Source: Lachnospiraceae bacterium (GTDB lineage Bacteria > Bacillota > Clostridia > Lachnospirales > Lachnospiraceae). From it: a DNA stretch of 53,406 nucleotides. This document shows, in pieces, positions 9,701-18,076 of this stretch (position 1 is the stretch's first letter; each line of letters starts with the position of its first letter). Location of the stretch: NCBI GenBank assembly GCA_015056885.1, contig SVFL01000018.1, positions 1-53,406 on the forward strand, read 5' to 3'. A model generated the notes under the pieces. The model saw nothing but the letters and a program-made list of their open reading frames with translations. It made no database searches and had not been told where the DNA came from. Position numbers and translations under genes: made by a program.

Positions 9701-9953
9701 GGCCGAAGGGTATGATATCAGTATGAATTATCTGGGTGGTCTGGTCCAGAGGACAGCAGGGATTCCTTTGTCGCCCTATTTTGCATATCTGGAGAAGCTT
9801 CGTGAGGAGTATCCGATTATCACTGTGAACGGCTATGTGGATAAGGATGGCAATTATTATAATTGGGGCAGTGCAGGGGATGAATTTCCGGATTATCGCA
9901 TGCTTCAGTACAATTATTTGTTTGATGATGAAACCGTTGATTGGGGGTACTAA
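6735..9953 (+). CDS. Family 2 glycosyltransferase fused to LTA-synthase-like enzyme (paralogue 2)
   Basis: This 1072-residue fusion carries two enzymes. Residues 1-245 are a GT-A family 2 glycosyltransferase of the 'SIIVVALNAGEKL' type, with 'KDGGSKDGS', 'DTGIYEAMNQ' and 'LNCGDNF' in place of a classical DxD. From about residue 265 the protein repeats the full plan of the preceding gene: a first helix, a beta-rich outer segment ('TGEGSW', 'QEFVP'), a multi-helix block, and a sulfatase-fold catalytic domain. That domain has E730 in 'VMNES', 'GGGTANTEF', 'NWNR', 'MQNH' and 'YGDH'. The start lies three bases after the previous stop, and the stop overlaps the next ATG (TAATG). Coupling a cytoplasmic sugar transferase to an external polymerase suggests glycolipid anchor or polymer synthesis. 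The sugar is unknown. Confidence 0.85.
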   Translation: MKFSIIVVALNAGEKLKETVDSVLNQTWQDYEIVVKDGGSKDGSVDALPEDERIKVYVEKDTGIYEAMNQAVAKAKGDYILFLNCGDNFYDDKVLERAAACIEKEQGEAPLVVYGDTYGAKNDVMIAAPKKMDGFACYRNIPCHQSCFYASKLCKEKPYLPEYRIRADYEHFLWCFYEAKAKMVHMGSVVASYEGGGYSESKENRKRDKEEHKLITEKYMDSAELAGYRRAMMLSMAPLRSFLAENKLTSWAYHWLKDCLYHHRLRMVVGLVVLVVELALFFGSDVMLEDAVSYHTGEGSWEEQFTEEAPGITQEFVPQYDNLAKISFLMHKEHMTQKDGVVNVVIADADNNVVFQGEKSVSKVRDGRFTDMEVNLTVDAGKKYYLTLMCSPSSAGEFPTVGVCNFDITLPENGALVHADEIPGVQLVSRYNYEDILPASKARNIIIICVVTALGIMLGLPDNKYIRMLAGLALMAVGPYMLGSRLELLTFKETIYLPFALDWNVGLMYAIEILVLLCTHSPRVTIAVTNLFLTFLYSVNYFVIMYRGTPLRPNDVTAIGTATQVAGDYSFVPNNHLAMAWGLCAMIVVFGVQTGAGKIQRAKLKEKRLPAKESVAVPLWKRLAKPVSYVVTIAIAVAAAVYGGHQLINTELLHEAGFKDEEFRGFNQDVIYYANGYLVATCIELKNAKIEPPVGYTVEYVEGILSAAEHSDAADETQEELPHVILVMNESFADLRVLGNVELSQENMAFFNSLKENTIRGYVNASVLGGGTANTEFEVFTGCNMAFFSANYYPYQQAIKKPVNSLVSQMEKNGYTTYSMHPEPSGNWNRGNVYRHYGFDKSLFQRDFEGAEEIHSGVSDAETFNKIIELYENRQADEKMFIFDLTMQNHGNYNQKNIEYDVFASNWDLPQVDEYLSCIKISDEAFADLVSYFEKQDEKVIICMYGDHQPWISDLLVETDKTDSNVSVEDLMLKYKTPFVIWANYDIEEAEGYDISMNYLGGLVQRTAGIPLSPYFAYLEKLREEYPIITVNGYVDKDGNYYNWGSAGDEFPDYRMLQYNYLFDDETVDWGY

Positions 9954-12403
9954 TGACGGAACAGAAAAAGGACTATAATAAGTCGGGGACGCGCAGGTCG
10001 CGAGAACAATGGATTGTAAGAATTGTGGCGGCGCTGCTTGTCTTTGCAGTGGAAGTATTGTGGATGACAAGCAGTAATGGTCCCCTCCGGGAAGATGTGT
10101 CCAATTATTTGACAGGAGAGGGCTCTTATGGTGTTGCTTTTGAAGCGGACAGTGTGGGATATACTCAGAGTTTTGTGCCGCAGCATGGAGAATTGACAGG
10201 CATCAGTATTTTGGTAAATGCGAAAGAGCATGCTGAGGCAGAAGGCAGCGTGGAGCTTGCGGTAATAGATGCTTCCGGGCAGGTGCTGGCACAGAAAATG
10301 GTGGCGGCAGAGGAGCTTGCCTGGGGGAAATACACGGATGTTTCGCTGGGTTTGGATGTAAAGAAGGGAAAGACCTATTCTCTTATAGTGGCGAGCCATC
10401 TGGAAAATGTAGAGCAGCCTGAGCTTTATGTGTGCAGTACGGAATATGAATTAAAGGAAAATAAGACTTTGCGAGGAACAGAGAACCTTGCAGGTGCCCA
10501 GCTTGTAACAAGATACAGCTATTCCAATGCATTGCGTGGGGAGACGGTTGCAAAGATGTTGCTTTTGGCGGCACTGACAGCTCTTGGAATCGCTGTGGGG
10601 CTGCCTAAGGACAATCGCGTGCGAGCAGTGGTTGGAGTGGTTTTGCTGGCGGCAGGGCCTTATGTTCTGGGCCAAAGACTTGAACTTTTGATGCCTACGC
10701 ATGTGCTGCTTCCCCATGCCATGAAATGGAATCTGGGGATTATGTATTTATTTGAATTGATTGTATTGTTGTGCACCTGTTCCATGCGGGTTGCGGTGGT
10801 ATTTTGTAATGTGGCGCTGACTGTGTTGTATTGTGCCAATTATTTTGTGCAGGCATTCCGAGGGACGTATTTGAAGCTGAATGAACTGACAGCGGTGGGA
10901 ACTGCGGCGGAGGTAGTAGGTAAGTATCAGTTTGATTTTACTGCAGATATGGCTATTGCATGGTGCATTATGGGCGTTCTGGTGGCCTGGGGCATGAATC
11001 TGGGTCTGAAGGAACTGCCTTATATCAGACGACTGGCAACCAAACTTGCGGTGCGGTGTGCTGCCTTTGTTGTGGGGGCAGGAATCACCGGATTTGCCGG
11101 TCATTATCTGATTGATACGGAACTTCTTTTGGAACATGGTTTTGAATATTATAGCGGCATGAATTCGGAGTATACGTATCTGTTTGACGGGTATTTGGTG
11201 GGAAGTATGCTGGATATCAAGTATTCGAAGATTACAGAGCCGGAGGGGTATTCTGTGACGGCTGTGGAAAATGTGCTGGAAAAGTACAGGGAGTCTTCGA
11301 AAGCGGATGTGGAAACACAGGAGTTACCTCATATTATTTTGATAATGAATGAAAGCTGGTCTGATTTGCGTGTGAACGGCAATCTTGAAATCAGCCGGGA
11401 GAATTTTTCCTTTACCAATTCATTGAAGGAAAATACGATAAAAGGGTATACCAATGTGTCGGTGTTGGGCGGTGGAACAGCTAATACGGAGTTTGAGGTG
11501 TTTACAGGTTGTTCTATGGGATTTTTGCCGGATTCCTATTATGCTTATCAGCAGGCTGTGATGGGGCCTATGGATTCTATGGTGTCCAATTTGAAAAATC
11601 AGGGGTATTCCACCTATGCCATGCATCCAGAGAAGCCGACCAACTGGAGACGCAATCTGGTGTATGATTATCTGGGGTTTGACACCAGACTGTTTAAGGA
11701 GGATTTTGCAGGGGCAGAGGAGATTCACTCGGGCGTGTCGGATGCAGAGACTTTTGATAAGATTATTGAACTGTATGAGGCGCGTCAGGTAGATGAAAAA
11801 ATGTTAATTTTCGATTTAACTATGCAGAATCATGGATATTATCAGGAATCTAATGTGGATCGGACAGTGGAGGCACTCAATGTGGATTCTGATGAGGCTG
11901 ATATTTATCTGTCATTGGTTTACGAGACGGACAGAGCATTTGAGGAGTTGATTGGTTATTTTGAGGCTCAGGATGAGAAGGTGATTGTGTGTATGTTTGG
12001 CGATCACCAGCCAAAGTTTGAGTCGGAAGCTTTTTATGAGGATATTTACAAGCAGACAGCCGGTCTGACAGAGGAAGAAAAGGCATTGAATCTTCACAAA
12101 ACGCCTTTTGTAATCTGGGCCAATTATGATATTGAAGAGGCTGAAGCACTGGACATCAGTACCAATTATTTAGGTGTTTTGTTGCAGCAGACTGCGGGGG
12201 TGGAGTTGACAGGCTTTGCTTCCTATCTGGCAGAGTTACAGGAAAGTTATCCGATTATTACGGTGAATGGCTATGTGGATGCGGAAGGAAATTATAGGAA
12301 TTGGTCCGGTGCAGGCAATGAGTTTTTGGAGTATCGGATGTTGCAATATAACTATCTGTTTGATAAAAATATTGTAGAATGGGGTTTTGGCACAGATTCT
12401 TAG
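9953..12403 (+). CDS. LTA-synthase-like sulfatase-family membrane enzyme (paralogue 3)
   Basis: This third tandem paralogue has 816 residues from the ATG at 9953, which overlaps the previous stop (TAATG) and follows TTGGGGGT. Its layout matches the first: an N-terminal helix, an outer beta segment ('LTGEGSY', 'TQSFVPQ'), a helix block and a sulfatase-type catalytic domain. Catalytic motifs are 'IMNESW', 'GGGTANTEF', 'MQNH' and 'MFGDH'. The 'NWNR' motif of its sisters reads 'NWRR' here, so the tryptophan and final arginine are kept but the middle residue has changed. It ends nine bases before the glycerophosphodiesterase gene. Three kept copies suggest different acceptors, chain lengths or conditions rather than redundancy, but that is inference. 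Confidence 0.84.
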   Translation: MTEQKKDYNKSGTRRSREQWIVRIVAALLVFAVEVLWMTSSNGPLREDVSNYLTGEGSYGVAFEADSVGYTQSFVPQHGELTGISILVNAKEHAEAEGSVELAVIDASGQVLAQKMVAAEELAWGKYTDVSLGLDVKKGKTYSLIVASHLENVEQPELYVCSTEYELKENKTLRGTENLAGAQLVTRYSYSNALRGETVAKMLLLAALTALGIAVGLPKDNRVRAVVGVVLLAAGPYVLGQRLELLMPTHVLLPHAMKWNLGIMYLFELIVLLCTCSMRVAVVFCNVALTVLYCANYFVQAFRGTYLKLNELTAVGTAAEVVGKYQFDFTADMAIAWCIMGVLVAWGMNLGLKELPYIRRLATKLAVRCAAFVVGAGITGFAGHYLIDTELLLEHGFEYYSGMNSEYTYLFDGYLVGSMLDIKYSKITEPEGYSVTAVENVLEKYRESSKADVETQELPHIILIMNESWSDLRVNGNLEISRENFSFTNSLKENTIKGYTNVSVLGGGTANTEFEVFTGCSMGFLPDSYYAYQQAVMGPMDSMVSNLKNQGYSTYAMHPEKPTNWRRNLVYDYLGFDTRLFKEDFAGAEEIHSGVSDAETFDKIIELYEARQVDEKMLIFDLTMQNHGYYQESNVDRTVEALNVDSDEADIYLSLVYETDRAFEELIGYFEAQDEKVIVCMFGDHQPKFESEAFYEDIYKQTAGLTEEEKALNLHKTPFVIWANYDIEEAEALDISTNYLGVLLQQTAGVELTGFASYLAELQESYPIITVNGYVDAEGNYRNWSGAGNEFLEYRMLQYNYLFDKNIVEWGFGTDS

Positions 12404-12412
12404 GAGGATTGG

Positions 12413-13573
12413 ATGAACGAAGGAAAAAAGAAGGTGCTGATTAAGGCGCTTTCCGCTGGAAAGGTATTGCTTTTATGGATGATGGTGATGGGGCTTATCC
12501 TGATTTGGGCCTGCCGTCAGGGGAATGAGAGCTTTACCATGCTGATGACTGATATACGAAACGGATTTGTGGACAATCCACTTTTTCCGGCAGTGTTCAA
12601 AAACAAGATGATATTGTTGTCCGGGGCATTCGTGGTGTTGTTTTGGGTAGTGTTGGTGACAGATGAGCTTAAGTGGAAACTTCAGGTGTTCAAGTGGAAG
12701 CTGACAGTGTCCAGTACGGCGAAGAGATTTCGGATTGCCGTGAATGTGGTAGTCTGGGTGGTGGCGTTGGTATTTGTCTTTGCATTGGCGGTGTTTCTGG
12801 GACCGGAGATTGGGCAGTTTTTGAGCGGCGACTGGAAGAAGGAGACTTTGATTGCCCATGCCTGTGGTGGCATTGATGAGACGAATTATACCAATAGCAA
12901 GGAAGCTTTTGAAAATAGTTATGCAAACGGACTTCGCAGTATTGAAGTAGATTTTGTTCTGACAGCAGATGAAAAATTGGTGTGCTGTCATGATTGGGAC
13001 GATGAATTGAGCAGTGAATACGGTGAAGGCTATGTATATACGGAGGAAGAATTCCTGGCACTGAAGCTTCATGATAAGTATACGCCCATGTCTCTGGGGA
13101 TGCTTTTTGAACTCATGCAGCAATATGAGGATGTGTGGGTGATTACAGACACCAAGGAGATGGAGCCGGAGTCGGTGCGCAAGGAATTTGAGATTTTGCT
13201 TAAGACGGCAGAAGAAATGGGCTGTGTAGATTTGTTGGATCGACTGGTGGTGCAGTTATACAGTCATGAAATGTATGATGTGGTGGAGGAAATCTATTCC
13301 TTTCCGGAATATATTTTGACTTTGTATCAGTTGGACGAGCCGGATGAAGCTGCTTTTATCGAACATTGCAGATTTTGCAAGAATAAAGGGATTGAGACAA
13401 TCACAATGCGGTCCGGCTGGGTCAGACCGGAGTTTGTGGAGATTGGCAATCGTTATGGAATTGATATATATGTTCATACCATTAATAATATGGACAGGCT
13501 TGAGGAGCTGCAGGCCATTGGTGTAAAAGGATTTTATACAGATTATGTATTGCCGGAATATTTGGCCGAGTGA
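12413..13573 (+). CDS. Membrane-anchored glycerophosphodiester phosphodiesterase family protein
   Basis: This 386-residue protein has about three N-terminal membrane helices (22-45, 62-82, 108-132), then a GDPD/PI-PLC-like TIM-barrel domain. The domain opens with 'IAHACGGIDETNYTNS', a variant of the HRG...ENT signature seen in Firmicute membrane-bound members. It continues with 'IEVDFVLTADEKLV' and 'CCHDW', which hold the acidic and histidine catalytic residues, and 'VITDTKE' further on. Such enzymes hydrolyse glycerophosphodiesters. Placed directly after three LTA-synthase-like genes (nine-base gap, GGAGG site), it could trim or recycle a glycerol-phosphate polymer at the outer face, but its orientation is not proven. 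The start at 12413 has a good ribosome binding site. Confidence 0.82.
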   Translation: MNEGKKKVLIKALSAGKVLLLWMMVMGLILIWACRQGNESFTMLMTDIRNGFVDNPLFPAVFKNKMILLSGAFVVLFWVVLVTDELKWKLQVFKWKLTVSSTAKRFRIAVNVVVWVVALVFVFALAVFLGPEIGQFLSGDWKKETLIAHACGGIDETNYTNSKEAFENSYANGLRSIEVDFVLTADEKLVCCHDWDDELSSEYGEGYVYTEEEFLALKLHDKYTPMSLGMLFELMQQYEDVWVITDTKEMEPESVRKEFEILLKTAEEMGCVDLLDRLVVQLYSHEMYDVVEEIYSFPEYILTLYQLDEPDEAAFIEHCRFCKNKGIETITMRSGWVRPEFVEIGNRYGIDIYVHTINNMDRLEELQAIGVKGFYTDYVLPEYLAE

Positions 13574-13642
13574 TGGAGCGAGGAAGCGTAGAGTCCATGT
13601 ATTGACGAATTGATGTTGGAAATGATGAGAAGAGGTTGACTT

Positions 13643-14770
13643 ATGGGACAGAAGACGGAAGGAAGACAAAAGAATCTGGAAGAACTGCGTTGTCTGGCGA
13701 TGATGATGGTGGTGGTGCTGCATTTCCTTGGGAAGGGGAATCTCTTGGGGGAGACGGCGGTATCCGGTATGAGTGCTGTAGGTATTGCAGCATGGGTGTT
13801 GGAGGCCTTTTGTATTGTGGCAGTAAATGTGTATATGCTGATTAGCGGATACTTTTTATGTGAGTCTTCTTTTAAATTAAATCGTCTTTTAACATTGTAT
13901 TTGCAGATTTGGATGTATTCTGTAGGTGTTGGTATGTTGGGGGGGCTGGCCGGCATTACACCTGCAGGAGAAATTAATACACATTATTTTTTGAGTCTAT
14001 TGTTCCCGGTATCTATGGGGCACTATTGGTTTATGACAGCCTATGTTTTCCTGTATTTGCTGTTGCCTTTGGTTGGAATGGCAGTCAAAAAGATGACAAA
14101 AGAACAATTAAATCTAGTTTTAATTACGGTTTTGGCTGTATTTTGTATACTGAAATCCGTGTTGCCTTTCCGGCTGGAGGAGGATGGACAAGGATATGAT
14201 ATGCTATGGTATCTGTGCGTATTTCTGGTGGCCGCTTATATTAGAAAATTCGGCATAGGATTTCTTAAGAAGAAATGGCATTGTGCTCTCATGTATGTGG
14301 GAGGATGCCTGTTGGCACTGGCAGAGCTTTTCCTTTTGCGTTATGTGTATCTGAGAACGGGCAGTCTGGGACTGATTATGCAGATAAGCTTTGAGTACAA
14401 TCATCTGTTTGTGTTGATGGCGGCAGTGGGACTGTTTGGATTGTTTCTTCATGTTAAGGGTGAGGGGATGATTGGAACAATAGCTGCCAAGGTAAGTCCT
14501 TATGTGCTGGGGGTATATCTGCTGCATGAAAATATTGGTGTACGGTATGGGTGGCAGAAATGGTTTCGGGCAGGGGAGATTGGAACGGTTCCGGAATTGC
14601 TTGTGTGGACAATAATAGCTGTGCTGACAGTATTTATAACAGGTGTTATTGCAGAGCGGATTCGTAATATATTTGTAAAAGCAATTGGGAGATTGCTTTC
14701 GCATTTGAAGATTTGGCAGAATGTGATAGAGAAGTTGGCACAGGTTGATCAACTGTTTGCAGCAAAGTAA
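13643..14770 (+). CDS. Acyltransferase 3 family membrane protein
   Basis: This 375-residue protein has about ten membrane helices and the acyltransferase-3 hallmark near the N-terminus, 'LEELRCLAMMMVVVLHFLG' (arginine, then histidine in helix 1), followed by 'NVYMLISGYFL'. A later 'LGVYLLHEN' matches the conserved late-helix motif. These enzymes add acetyl or other acyl groups to cell-surface carbohydrates, using acyl-CoA from the cytoplasm. Here it lies 69 bases after the glycerophosphodiesterase and 17 before the GT-C-like gene, in the same direction. O-acylation of the polymer made by this cluster is therefore the most economical guess. The ATG at 13643 follows a modest AGAGG site. Confidence 0.85.
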   Translation: MGQKTEGRQKNLEELRCLAMMMVVVLHFLGKGNLLGETAVSGMSAVGIAAWVLEAFCIVAVNVYMLISGYFLCESSFKLNRLLTLYLQIWMYSVGVGMLGGLAGITPAGEINTHYFLSLLFPVSMGHYWFMTAYVFLYLLLPLVGMAVKKMTKEQLNLVLITVLAVFCILKSVLPFRLEEDGQGYDMLWYLCVFLVAAYIRKFGIGFLKKKWHCALMYVGGCLLALAELFLLRYVYLRTGSLGLIMQISFEYNHLFVLMAAVGLFGLFLHVKGEGMIGTIAAKVSPYVLGVYLLHENIGVRYGWQKWFRAGEIGTVPELLVWTIIAVLTVFITGVIAERIRNIFVKAIGRLLSHLKIWQNVIEKLAQVDQLFAAK

Positions 14771-14787
14771 GGATTAGGAGGCCCGGG

Positions 14788-16752
14788 ATGGGTACAACAA
14801 CAGAAAAAGTAACAAGGAAAATAAATGGGGATGAGATAAAAAGAAAAACGTGGTGGGAGCCAATTCTGGTGGTGTTTTTATTCTGGTATCCCTTGCGCCA
14901 CATTCATTGGGGGATTGACTGGTGGGATACAGGATATAATTATGCCAATTTTGAGTATGCCGGTCTGGAGCATATGGATCCTATGTGGTTTTTCTCTACG
15001 TATCTGGCAAATGTGGTAGGACATATTCTGACGATGCTGCCGGGGGGAGATACACTTTTGGGAATGAATCTGTACACCGGACTGTTTGTCAGCGTATTGG
15101 CTCTTTTGGGATATTTTTTTTGTACAAGAAAGCTTCAGATTCCTCGTGGAATTGCATTTGTAGGTGAATTTGTGGCAATCAGTCTATGTTGGTGTCCTAC
15201 AGCGCTTTTATATAATTATTTGACGTATGTATTGTATTTAGTATGTGTGATTCTATTGTATCTGGGGTTGACCAAAGATAAGATGTGGTTGCTTTTTGCT
15301 GCGGGAGTTTGTCTGGGTACGAATGTGCTGGTAAGATTCTCTAATTTGCCTGAGGCAGCAATGATTGTGGCTGTGTGGGCTTATGCGTTTTGGGTGTGGT
15401 TAGAGAGCCGGAAAAGGACAGATAAGGTTGGGACTCTTAAGGATGTGGAAGAGTGCGTGACTGAGTCGAATCAGTTAATTCGTGCAGGCGGTTTTTCCAT
15501 GGCCGTACGTTATACATTGTGGTGTCTTGGAGGATATCTGGCTGCACTTTTGGTGCTTTTGGGATATATTTTTATTAAATATGGTGCAGATACCTATATA
15601 AACAGTATTATGCGTCTTTTTGCCATGACAGAGAATGCTACAGATTATAAGGCAACATCCATGCTGGATGGGCTGATTTCAGCATATGTGGAGAATTTGT
15701 ACTGGGTGATTCGCATGGGAGTGTTTGTGGCAGCCGGAATGGCCGGTTTCGTGGCTTTGAAGCCGGTGCTGAGGTTGTTGGTGAAGCTTATATATAAGAA
15801 GAGTTTGAATAAGGATGATGCGTGGTTAAAAGGACAAAATCTTAGCAGCGGAGATGTGCCGGTTGTGGTACGTACTCTTTGGACTGTGGCATATATTTGT
15901 GCATGCCTGATAGCTGTTTTGATGGTTGCATGGCTCTATATGCGTGGCTTTGTTGCGTTGGAGTTTTATACTTATGGTGCTATGCTGTGGCCCGGGGTTA
16001 CTTTCCTGATGTTGACAATGGGTATTGCATTGCTTCGAATCTTTCAGCCGGAAGTTTCTATTGATGAAAAATTAATCAGTGGCATGATGATTCTGGTGAT
16101 TCTGCTGACTTCTTTGGGTAGCAACAATAAAGTATATCCCAGCATGAATAATCTGTTTGTGGCGGCACCCTATACTCTGTGGCAAGGTTATCAATTTGTG
16201 CGAAATGTGAAGGAATGGCGAGGGATTAACTTTTTCCCGGCTAAAGCTGCGCTGGTAGCTTTCATGGGCTTGTTTTTGTTTCAAATTGGCGGTTTCGGTT
16301 TAGGATTTGTGTTTGGAGAAGCCACCGGTTTACAAAATATAACGGATGTTATTGATAATAATAAAGTGCTTGCCGGGGTTAAGATGAGTCCTGAAAGAGC
16401 GAAGATTATGACCGGGATTACAGATTTTGCAAAGGAGAATAATCTGATTGGTAAAGAAGTAATCACCTATGGTAAGATTCCTTCTGTTTGTTATTATTTG
16501 GAGATGCCGCCGGCATTTAATTCCTGGAGTGATTTGGATTCCTACCAGTATGGCTTTATGGAAGATGCTATGCAGGAATTGACGGAGGAAATTGAAGCCG
16601 GTGAGGCAGAATGTCCGGTTGTTATTTTGAATAATGCAGATTTAACATATGAAGAAAGTGAAAAATATGGCTTGATTCAAAGGTTTTTGGAAAAGTTTAA
16701 TTATGATTTAAGTTATGAAAATGAAAAATTTAAAGTTTATTTGACAGAGTGA
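14788..16752 (+). CDS. Large polytopic membrane protein, GT-C glycosyltransferase-like
   Basis: This 654-residue protein has at least ten membrane helices and a C-terminal extracytoplasmic domain of about 130 residues. The first outer loop carries 'IDWWDTGYNYANFEY' after helix 1. An acidic motif in that place is typical of GT-C transferases, which use polyprenyl-phosphate sugars outside the membrane. I cannot name a specific family. The C-terminal soluble part has alternating strands ('KEVITYGKIPSVCYYLEMP') as in PMT-like or ArnT-like proteins. The start follows AGGAGG with ideal spacing. It is the last gene of the envelope block and ends at a strong bidirectional terminator. A role in glycosylating the polymer is inference from position. 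Confidence 0.68.
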   Translation: MGTTTEKVTRKINGDEIKRKTWWEPILVVFLFWYPLRHIHWGIDWWDTGYNYANFEYAGLEHMDPMWFFSTYLANVVGHILTMLPGGDTLLGMNLYTGLFVSVLALLGYFFCTRKLQIPRGIAFVGEFVAISLCWCPTALLYNYLTYVLYLVCVILLYLGLTKDKMWLLFAAGVCLGTNVLVRFSNLPEAAMIVAVWAYAFWVWLESRKRTDKVGTLKDVEECVTESNQLIRAGGFSMAVRYTLWCLGGYLAALLVLLGYIFIKYGADTYINSIMRLFAMTENATDYKATSMLDGLISAYVENLYWVIRMGVFVAAGMAGFVALKPVLRLLVKLIYKKSLNKDDAWLKGQNLSSGDVPVVVRTLWTVAYICACLIAVLMVAWLYMRGFVALEFYTYGAMLWPGVTFLMLTMGIALLRIFQPEVSIDEKLISGMMILVILLTSLGSNNKVYPSMNNLFVAAPYTLWQGYQFVRNVKEWRGINFFPAKAALVAFMGLFLFQIGGFGLGFVFGEATGLQNITDVIDNNKVLAGVKMSPERAKIMTGITDFAKENNLIGKEVITYGKIPSVCYYLEMPPAFNSWSDLDSYQYGFMEDAMQELTEEIEAGEAECPVVILNNADLTYEESEKYGLIQRFLEKFNYDLSYENEKFKVYLTE

Positions 16753-16784
16753 AAGTAGATTTGCAGGAAGTAAATTAGCCAATA

Positions 16785-16822
16785 AAAAATCCACACCACC
16801 GATATCGGCTGTGTGGATTTTT
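16785..16822. terminator. Bidirectional terminator
   Basis: A 12-bp perfect stem pairs AAAAATCCACAC (16785-16796) with GTGTGGATTTTT (16811-16822), with A and T tracts on either side. It sits between the converging GT-C-like gene and asnA and can serve both strands. The loop itself contains the palindrome CCGATATCGG. Confidence 0.9.
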
Positions 16823-16832
16823 GTTTATCAAA

Positions 16833-17843
16833 TTATAAAATCTGAAGTCCTTTTTCATTGGCTTCTTCGATGATTCTGTCGGGCCAAAGAGAACACTGCA
16901 CTTCTGCGATATGAGCCTTTCTTAAGAAGAACATACAAATTCGGGACTGTCCGATACCGCCGCCGATGGTATAGGGCAGTTCTTCGTTTAATACGGACTG
17001 ATGATAAGGAAGTTTTGCACGATCCTGACAGCCGGATTTCTCAAGCTGTTCTTCCAAGGCTTTCTTGTCAACGCGAATTCCCATACTGGAGAGTTCCAGG
17101 GCAATATCCAAAACAGGGTAGTAAACCAGAATATCAGCGTTCAGAGACCAGTCGTCATAATCCGGTGCACGACCGTCATGGGGTTCTCCGGAAGCCAGCT
17201 TGTCGCCAATCTGCATGATACAAACGGCACCTTTAGCCTTGGAGATATAATATTCACGCTCCTTGGGAGTGTAATCAGGGAACATTTCTTCCAATTCTTT
17301 GGTGGTGATAAAGAAGATTTCTGGGGGAAGAATTTCCTGTATATAATCAAATTGAATAGACATATATTTTTCGGTCTTACGAAGCACCTTATAAACAGTG
17401 CGTACAGTAGACATCAAAGTCTCTAAAGTGCGCTCTTCCTTGGAGATAACCTTTTCCCAATCCCACTGGTCCACATAAATAGAATGAATGTTATCGGTTT
17501 CCTCATCACGGCGAATGGCACTCATATCAGTGTAAAGGCCCTGACCTACAGAAAAACCGTATTTTTTCAGGGCGTAGCGTTTCCATTTTGCGAGGGACTG
17601 AACAATTTCACCCTCAGCACCGGCTTGCTCACCGATATCGAAGCGTACAGGACGCTCCACACCATTCAAGTTATCATTCAAACCGGAGTTGGGATCTACA
17701 AAAAGGGGTGCGGAAACACGCAAAAGCTGCAGGCGCTCAGCCAACAGAGTCTGAAAGAAATCTTTGACGGTCTTGATACCGACCTGGGTCTGATACAAAT
17801 TAAGCTCAGACTTGTAGTTTTCGGGAATTGCTAATTTTGACAT
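16833..17843 (-). CDS. asnA: Aspartate--ammonia ligase (AsnA)
   Basis: This 336-residue enzyme makes asparagine from aspartate, ammonia and ATP, with AMP release, in the cytoplasm. The whole length matches the AsnA family, a relative of class II aminoacyl-tRNA synthetases. Landmarks are 'VSAPLFVDPNSGLNDNLNG' near the N-terminus, 'RPVRFDI', 'LAKWKRYALKKY', 'IRRDEETDNIHSIYVDQWDWEK', and the C-terminal 'TIGGGIGQSRICMF' class-II motif 3. The length is normal. It is a single-gene unit transcribed leftward, diverging from the DNA-repair block. The start codon is preceded by AGGTG. A promoter is proposed at 17902-17930. Confidence 0.96.
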   Translation of the reverse strand: MSKLAIPENYKSELNLYQTQVGIKTVKDFFQTLLAERLQLLRVSAPLFVDPNSGLNDNLNGVERPVRFDIGEQAGAEGEIVQSLAKWKRYALKKYGFSVGQGLYTDMSAIRRDEETDNIHSIYVDQWDWEKVISKEERTLETLMSTVRTVYKVLRKTEKYMSIQFDYIQEILPPEIFFITTKELEEMFPDYTPKEREYYISKAKGAVCIMQIGDKLASGEPHDGRAPDYDDWSLNADILVYYPVLDIALELSSMGIRVDKKALEEQLEKSGCQDRAKLPYHQSVLNEELPYTIGGGIGQSRICMFFLRKAHIAEVQCSLWPDRIIEEANEKGLQIL

Positions 17844-17901
17844 AAAACACCTGCTTTCATGAAAATAATAGGGAGTCGGCTATGTGAAACTCCACTTTTC
17901 T

Positions 17902-17930
17902 ATTTAACCGCTTTTTGAGTGATTTTGCAA
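17902..17930 (-). promoter_or_regulatory. Possible asnA promoter
   Basis: Read on the minus strand, TTGCAA (17925-17930) is followed after 17 bases by TTAAAT (17902-17907). Both boxes are imperfect, so this is a modest call. It lies about 60 bases upstream of the asnA start. Confidence 0.4.
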
Positions 17931-17966
17931 CAGTTTTTTATATTAGTTAAAAAAATAATTTTGACC

Positions 17967-18021
17967 TTGCAAACATCGAACATATGTGCTAATGTAATTA
18001 CAAGAAAGGAACAGATGTTCG
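17967..18021 (+). promoter_or_regulatory. Promoter with two LexA (SOS) box-like operators
   Basis: A probable promoter is TTGCAA (17967-17972), a 17-base spacer and TAATGT (17990-17995). A LexA-like box, CGAACATATGTGCT (17977-17990), fills the spacer and has one change in the right half-site. A second box, GGAACAGATGTTCG (18008-18021), is a perfect GAAC-N4-GTTC dyad just downstream of the -10. The Firmicute LexA consensus is CGAAC-N4-GTTCG, so the block is likely repressed by LexA and induced by DNA damage. Confidence 0.75.
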
Positions 18022-18076
18022 CAAGACATGTTCAAATCATTAGCGTCACTTGATGCTTTGAACGAGGAGGATGGTT

